A stretch of DNA of 11,757 nt from JBHGBM01 sp041946965. Lineage in GTDB: Bacteria > Acidobacteriota > Terriglobia > Bryobacterales > Bryobacteraceae. The translations under genes and the position numbers were made by a program. The DNA lies in NCBI GenBank assembly GCA_041946965.1, contig JBHGBM010000129.1, forward strand, positions 1 through 11,757, in the 5' to 3' direction. Shown here piece after piece: positions 6,585 through 11,757 of this stretch (position 1 is the first letter of the stretch; every line of letters starts with the position of its first letter). A model generated the notes under the pieces. It had not been told where the DNA came from. It did not search any database and saw only the letters and a program-made list of their open reading frames with translations.

Positions 6585-8383
6585 GCCACGAGGCCGCTGC
6601 GCCCGCGCTGGCCGAACAGCCGCATCGCCCCACCCGCGCGGAGGCCGCGCTGGCGCTGGCAGGGCTGGCGCTGATGTCCGCGCTCCCACTGGCCGAAATC
6701 GCGGGTCGGAAAGTTCTCGGACGCGGCATTCCGGGTTCGATCCCGATCGTGCAGCACCTGACGCTGTGGATCACCTTCATCGGAGCCGGCATGGCCGCCG
6801 CCAGCGACCGCCTGCTGGCGCTTTCCACCGCGACGTTCCTCCCCCAACGCGTGGGACGGTACGCCAGACTGGTCACGTCCGCGCTGGGGGCGGGCGCGGC
6901 GGTGTGGCTGGCGATCGCCTGCGTCCGTTTCATTGACGTGGAACGGGCGGCCGGGGAAATGGCCGCGTGGGGTGTGCCGGTCTGGGTGGCGGTGCTGGTG
7001 ATGCCCGCCGGCTTCGCGGTGATGGCGGCGCGGATGATCCGGCGAGGGGCGGCCAGCACGCGCGGGCGGTGTGCGGGCGTTGTCGTGGCGGCGTTGCCGC
7101 TGGTGTTCGCGTGGACGGGGGTGGAAGGACTGGCGCTGCCTGTGGGGGTGGCGATCGCCGCCGCCGCCGCGCTCGGCATGCCGATCTTCGCCGCGCTCGG
7201 GATTGCCGCCCTGCTGATGTTCGCTTCCGACGCGGTGCCGCTGGCGTCGGCGCCGGCGCAGATCTACCGGCTCTCGGCGTCCCCGCTGCTGCCGGCGCTT
7301 CCGCTGTTCACCCTGGGCGGCTACCTGTTCACCGAGGGGGGCGCGAGCAGACGTTTGATGCGGGTGTTCACGGCGCTGGTGGGCTGGATGCCCGGCGGGC
7401 TCGCCATGGTTGTGGTGCTGCTGCTGGCGTTCTTCACGCCGTTCACGGGCGCCTCGGGGGTGACGATCCTCTCCATGGGCGGCCTGATCCTGCCCATGCT
7501 GGTGAAAGCGCGTTACCCGGAGAACACGGCGATGGGACTGGTGACGGTCTCGGGGTCGATCGGGATCCTGTTCGCGCCGAGCCTGCCGGTGATTCTGTAC
7601 GGCATCTACGCGCGCACCGCCATCGATGAGCTGTTTCTGGCCGGTCTGATCCCGGGCTTCATCCTGATTGCGGCGGTTGCCGCGTGGGCGGCGTGGCGGG
7701 GCTGGCGCGCGGGTGCGGTCACCACGCCGTTCCGCGCGAAAGAAGCGGCGGCGGCGCTGTGGGGCGCGAAGTGGGAATTGGCGCTCCCGGCGGTGGTGCT
7801 GGCGGGCATCGCCGGCGGGTTCGCCACGCTGGTGGAGGCGGCGGCGCTCACGGTGTTGTACGCCTTCGTGATCGAGGTCTGGGTTTACCGCGAGCTCGGT
7901 GTGAAGCGCGACCTGCCGCGCGTGGCGGCTGAGTGCGCGACGCTGGTCGGCGGGTTCCTGGTGATCGTGGGCGCGGCGTTCGCGTTCACGGGCTACCTGA
8001 TTCAGGCCGAAGTGCCGATGCTGATTCTCGCCTGGGTCAAAGCGCATATTCATTCGCCGTGGGTGTTTCTGTTGGCGCTGAACGGGTTCCTGCTGGTGGT
8101 GGGAGCGGTGATGGACATCTACTCCGCCATTCTGGTGATTGTGCCGCTGATCGCACCCATCGGGGTGGCGTACGGGATCGATCCGGTACATCTGGGGATC
8201 GTGTTCCTGGCCAACATGGAACTGGGCTACCTGATGCCTCCGATGGGGGAAAACCTGTTTCTCTCGGCGTACCGGTTCCAGAAGCCGCTGGCGCGCGTGT
8301 ATCTTTCGACGGTTCCTTACTCTCTGATGCTGCTGGCGGCGGTTCTGCTGATCACGTATCTGCCGTTGCTCCGCCGTCCATAG
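6581..8383 (+). CDS. Fused TRAP transporter small and large permease (DctQM)
   Basis: A 600-residue inner-membrane protein joining the small (Q) and large (M) TRAP subunits. About residues 22-155 form the four-helix Q-like part, including the QHLTLWITFIGAGMAA segment. About 165-600 form the M-type elevator domain. Its two hairpin/motif repeats are visible at FFTPFTGASGVTILSMGGL (284-302) with SGSIGILFAPSLPVILYG (324-341), and at MDIYSAILVIVPLIAPI (511-527) with ELGYLMPPMGENLF (547-560). The family uses a Na+ or H+ gradient to import the ligand delivered by the solute-binding protein. I start it at GTG 6581 because this overlaps the upstream stop (GTGA) and begins the hydrophobic protein cleanly. 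The ATG at 6455 would add 42 non-membrane residues read out of frame through dctP. It is the last gene of the TRAP operon. Confidence 0.92.
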   Translation: MSHEAAAPALAEQPHRPTRAEAALALAGLALMSALPLAEIAGRKVLGRGIPGSIPIVQHLTLWITFIGAGMAAASDRLLALSTATFLPQRVGRYARLVTSALGAGAAVWLAIACVRFIDVERAAGEMAAWGVPVWVAVLVMPAGFAVMAARMIRRGAASTRGRCAGVVVAALPLVFAWTGVEGLALPVGVAIAAAAALGMPIFAALGIAALLMFASDAVPLASAPAQIYRLSASPLLPALPLFTLGGYLFTEGGASRRLMRVFTALVGWMPGGLAMVVVLLLAFFTPFTGASGVTILSMGGLILPMLVKARYPENTAMGLVTVSGSIGILFAPSLPVILYGIYARTAIDELFLAGLIPGFILIAAVAAWAAWRGWRAGAVTTPFRAKEAAAALWGAKWELALPAVVLAGIAGGFATLVEAAALTVLYAFVIEVWVYRELGVKRDLPRVAAECATLVGGFLVIVGAAFAFTGYLIQAEVPMLILAWVKAHIHSPWVFLLALNGFLLVVGAVMDIYSAILVIVPLIAPIGVAYGIDPVHLGIVFLANMELGYLMPPMGENLFLSAYRFQKPLARVYLSTVPYSLMLLAAVLLITYLPLLRRP

Positions 8384-8398
8384 GCGCCGTGCCGCTGC

Positions 8399-8420
8399 CG
8401 GCGTGGCGCCGTGATTTTTT
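8399..8420 (+). terminator. Rho-independent terminator-like hairpin after the TRAP operon
   Basis: CGGCG (8399-8403), loop TGG, CGCCG (8407-8411), then TGA and a run of six T (8415-8420), starting 16 bases after the permease stop. A competing pairing joins the two self-complementary GGCGCC copies at 8383-8388 and 8405-8410. Either form fits termination of the transporter transcript before the str operon. The stem is short, and the three bases between stem and T-run weaken it somewhat. Confidence 0.6.
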
Positions 8421-8642
8421 AAACCGATGGAAGCAACGGGGTCCAAGGTGTTGATTCGCCGTGGCTTCCGCGCCGTCGGCCGGCCCAATTGCCACTGCGC
8501 GAGGGCCCGCGCCATGCCGGAGGGTCGCCGGACTTGACGGCATCCCTGGAATTCGAAAAAGAGGCCAGCAGGGGGGCACAGCCTGTTTCGTCCCCCAAAG
8601 CGGTCAGAACACCCGTGGTTTGCGAAATCGTTGAGGGTGGAG

Positions 8643-8672
8643 TTGCGCGCCTGTTTTCCCGTGAGTTAATAT
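8643..8672 (+). promoter_or_regulatory. Candidate sigma70-type promoter for the str operon
   Basis: TTGCGC (8643-8648) matches the -35 consensus at three of six positions and TAATAT (8667-8672) matches the -10 at four of six, with an 18-base spacer. It is the most AT-rich spot in the region. Transcription would start near 8679, giving a leader of roughly 225 bases that includes all the hairpins described separately. The matches are weak, so this is tentative. Confidence 0.3.
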
Positions 8673-8712
8673 GAAAGAGTTTCGCGAGAACAGCTTTTCG
8701 TCTGCCGCTACC

Positions 8713-8795
8713 CCCGCGCGAATTCGGCGCGGGCCGGCGGGGACGAGGCCCCGCTGTGACGACGGATCACGCTCCGTTCGGGACAAGGGCCTGTC
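8713..8795 (+). promoter_or_regulatory. Tandem stem-loops in the rpsL leader
   Basis: Four perfect inverted repeats follow each other within 83 bases. CCCGCGC/GCGCGGG (8713-8719 with 8727-8733, loop GAATTCG), GCGGGG/CCCCGC (8737-8742 with 8749-8754, loop ACGAGG), ACGGA/TCCGT (8762-8766 with 8773-8777, loop TCACGC) and GACA/TGTC (8782-8785 with 8792-8795, loop AGGGCC). The first two are strong. They precede ribosomal-protein genes, where autoregulatory leader structures are common, but I recognise no described family. Chance pairing in GC-rich DNA is possible. Confidence 0.35.
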
Positions 8796-8829
8796 TTAAA
8801 GGTAAGCCAATCCTCGCTGTGAGCCGTGG

Positions 8830-8848
8830 CCGCCAAGGCGGGCTTTTT
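8830..8848 (+). promoter_or_regulatory. Attenuator-like hairpin with T5 tail before rpsL
   Basis: CCGCC (8830-8834) and GGCGG (8837-8841) can pair; the two-base spacer AA implies that the innermost pair opens to a four-base loop. GC and five T (8844-8848) follow. It looks like a small intrinsic terminator 57 bases before the rpsL start codon, so it could attenuate read-through into the str operon. The alternative pairing GGGC (8840-8843) with GCCC (8851-8854) would sequester the T-run in its loop. Confidence 0.35.
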
Positions 8849-8904
8849 GCGCCCGGACGCGCCACCGTTTGGTTTGAGAAGGAACTTCGGGAACAGGAGC
8901 TTTC

Positions 8905-9279
8905 GTGCCGACATTTAATCAACTTGTGCGTCTGGGGCGCAGGCCTCCGCGCTGGAAGACGGCCAGTCCCGCTTTGCAGGCCTGCCCGCAGAAGCGCGGC
9001 GTTTGCACGCGCGTGTACACTTCCACCCCCAAGAAACCCAATTCGGCGCTGCGCAAAGTGGCCCGCGTGCGGCTGACCAACGGGATTGAGGTGACGACGT
9101 ACATTCCCGGCGTGGGGCACAACCTCCAGGAACACTCCATCGTGCTGATTCGCGGGGGCCGCGTGAAGGACCTGCCCGGCGTCCGCTATCACATCATCCG
9201 CGGTGCCCTGGATACCGCCGGGGTGTCCAACCGGAAACAGGGAAGATCGAAATACGGGGCCAAGCGGCCGAAATCGTAA
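8905..9279 (+). CDS. rpsL: 30S ribosomal protein S12
   Basis: A 124-residue S12, full length and collinear with E. coli S12. It sits at the decoding centre of the small subunit and contributes to tRNA selection. Conserved blocks are ACPQKRGVCTRVY (26-38), TPKKPNSALRKV (41-52), GHNLQEHSIVLIRGGRVKDL (71-90) and the C-terminal RSKYGAKRPK. K43 and K88, the usual sites of streptomycin-resistance changes, are wild type. D89, the residue methylthiolated by RimO where that enzyme exists, is present. The start is GTG, set by AGGAG (8895-8899) five bases upstream. It is the first gene of the str operon; rpsG follows after six bases. rpoBC is not directly upstream. Confidence 0.98.
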   Translation: MPTFNQLVRLGRRPPRWKTASPALQACPQKRGVCTRVYTSTPKKPNSALRKVARVRLTNGIEVTTYIPGVGHNLQEHSIVLIRGGRVKDLPGVRYHIIRGALDTAGVSNRKQGRSKYGAKRPKS

Positions 9280-9285
9280 GACGCC

Positions 9286-9756
9286 ATGCCACGAAGAAGA
9301 CGCGCCGAAGTACGAGAGGTTGAGGCCGACCCGGTTTTCAACTCCACCCTCGTCGAGAAGTTCATCTGCTCGATGATGTGGGACGGAAAGAAAACGGTCG
9401 CGCAGAAGATTTTTTACGGCTCCATGGACAAGATCCGGGAGCGCACGGGCGAAGACCCGCTGAAGGTTTTCAAGAAGGCGGTGGAGAACGCCAAGCCGCT
9501 GCTGGAGGTGAAAACCCGGCGCGTGGGCGGCGCCAACTACCAGGTGCCCATCGAGGTGCCGCAGAACCGCCGCACCAGTCTGGCGATCCGCTGGATCGTC
9601 ACCAACGCCCGGTCGCGCCCGGAGAAGGGCATGCCGGAGAAGCTGGCCAACGAGATTAACGACGCCGCCAACCTGCGCGGCGGGGCGATCAAGAAGCGCG
9701 ACGACGTGCACCGTATGGCGGAAGCCAACAAGGCGTTCGCGCACTATCGCTGGTAA
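9286..9756 (+). CDS. rpsG: 30S ribosomal protein S7
   Basis: A 156-residue S7, the standard length. It binds 16S rRNA in the 3' major domain, nucleates assembly of the 30S head and contacts the E-site tRNA. Diagnostic stretches are MPRRRRAEVREVEADPVF at the N terminus, the GGANYQVPIEVPQNRR block (81-96), the RWIV...AR segment near 102-109, and the AHYRW end. The ATG lies only six bases after the rpsL stop with no clear Shine-Dalgarno. It is therefore probably translated by coupling to rpsL; in E. coli this same junction is where S7 represses its own operon. Confidence 0.98.
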   Translation: MPRRRRAEVREVEADPVFNSTLVEKFICSMMWDGKKTVAQKIFYGSMDKIRERTGEDPLKVFKKAVENAKPLLEVKTRRVGGANYQVPIEVPQNRRTSLAIRWIVTNARSRPEKGMPEKLANEINDAANLRGGAIKKRDDVHRMAEANKAFAHYRW

Positions 9757-9783
9757 GGGGACCCAGGGGAACTTTAGCTGTAT

Positions 9784-11680
<1,897 letters not shown>

Positions 11681-11698
11681 TTCAGGAGACGCGCTGAA

Positions 11699-11757
11699 AT
11701 GGCAAAAGAGAAATTCGATCGCAGCAAACCGCATTTGAACGTGGGCACGATCGGCCA
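11699..11757 (+). CDS. tuf: Elongation factor Tu, 5' end only
   Basis: The first 19 codons and two further bases of EF-Tu, cut by the right edge of the window. The sequence MAKEKFDRSKPHLNVGTIG is the canonical start of the protein just before the GHVDHGK P-loop. EF-Tu delivers aminoacyl-tRNA to the ribosome as a GTP complex. AGGAG (11684-11688) lies ten bases before the ATG, and the gene follows fusA after 18 bases. This matches the str operon order rpsL-rpsG-fusA-tuf. Confidence 0.97.
   Translation, partial: MAKEKFDRSKPHLNVGTIG

Larger units (their letters stand above)
8421..8904 (+). other. Non-coding intergenic region / str operon leader
   Basis: This stretch of 484 bases holds no ORF with recognisable protein features. 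The longest plus-strand reading frame here (8489-8674) gives 61 residues of no known family and lacks a Shine-Dalgarno. The first half (8421-8640) shows nothing clear to me. The second half holds a weak promoter candidate and a chain of GC-rich hairpins that would lie in the 5' leader of the rpsL transcript. It ends with the rpsL Shine-Dalgarno AGGAG at 8895-8899. Confidence 0.6.

Noticed and set aside
6479..8515. 678-residue minus-strand ORF antisense to DctQM
   Set aside because: Its composition is dominated by Arg, His, Gln and Pro, as expected from reading a membrane-protein gene backwards; no motifs are seen.
8489..8674. 61-residue plus-strand ORF between the TRAP and str operons
   Set aside because: It has no ribosome-binding site, no recognisable motif, and overlaps the candidate promoter at its 3' end.

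Overview
This GC-rich window carries every supported gene on the + strand. It most resembles an Acidobacteriota chromosome, perhaps Bryobacterales/Solibacter-like. That placement is inferred from the very large Oar-like TonB-dependent receptor with an N-terminal carboxypeptidase-regulatory domain (a hallmark expanded family there), the c7-type multiheme cytochrome and the overall codon style. No 16S or other phylogenetic marker was compared.

Layout: (1) 1-59 is the 3' part of a tRNA-Cys(GCA) gene cut by the window edge. (2) 206-535 encodes a small exported triheme c7/c3-type cytochrome. (3) 705-4052 encodes an outer-membrane TonB-dependent/Oar-like receptor of 1115 residues. (4) 4125-8383 is a compact run: a DinB-superfamily protein, then a three-gene TRAP transporter of the TPR-associated type (TPAT): lipoprotein T-component (TatT), periplasmic solute-binding protein (DctP/TatP-like) and a fused small+large permease (DctQM). 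The three TRAP genes are translationally coupled through ATGA and GTGA stop/start overlaps, and the run ends at a GC hairpin followed by T6. (5) 8421-8904 has no convincing gene. It holds a weak promoter candidate and several closely spaced hairpins forming a possible structured leader. (6) 8905 to the end is the classical str operon: rpsL (S12), rpsG (S7), fusA (EF-G) and the first 19 codons of tuf (EF-Tu).

How the genes work together: TatT, the solute-binding protein and DctQM should form one secondary uptake system across the periplasm and inner membrane. The solute-binding protein appears to lack the arginine that normally grips a carboxylate ligand, which fits the TPAT idea of a non-carboxylate, possibly hydrophobic, substrate. 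The large outer-membrane receptor upstream could belong to the same uptake route, but that is only positional inference. The str genes are ordinary translation genes.

The most anomalous feature is in fusA. After residue 65 (end of switch I) the sequence jumps directly to the G4 region with a frame change. About 66 codons are missing (net loss about 197 nt), including the DTPGH/switch II motif. The rest of the gene is perfectly conserved, so this is either an assembly or sequencing error or a recent lesion in a normally essential gene.
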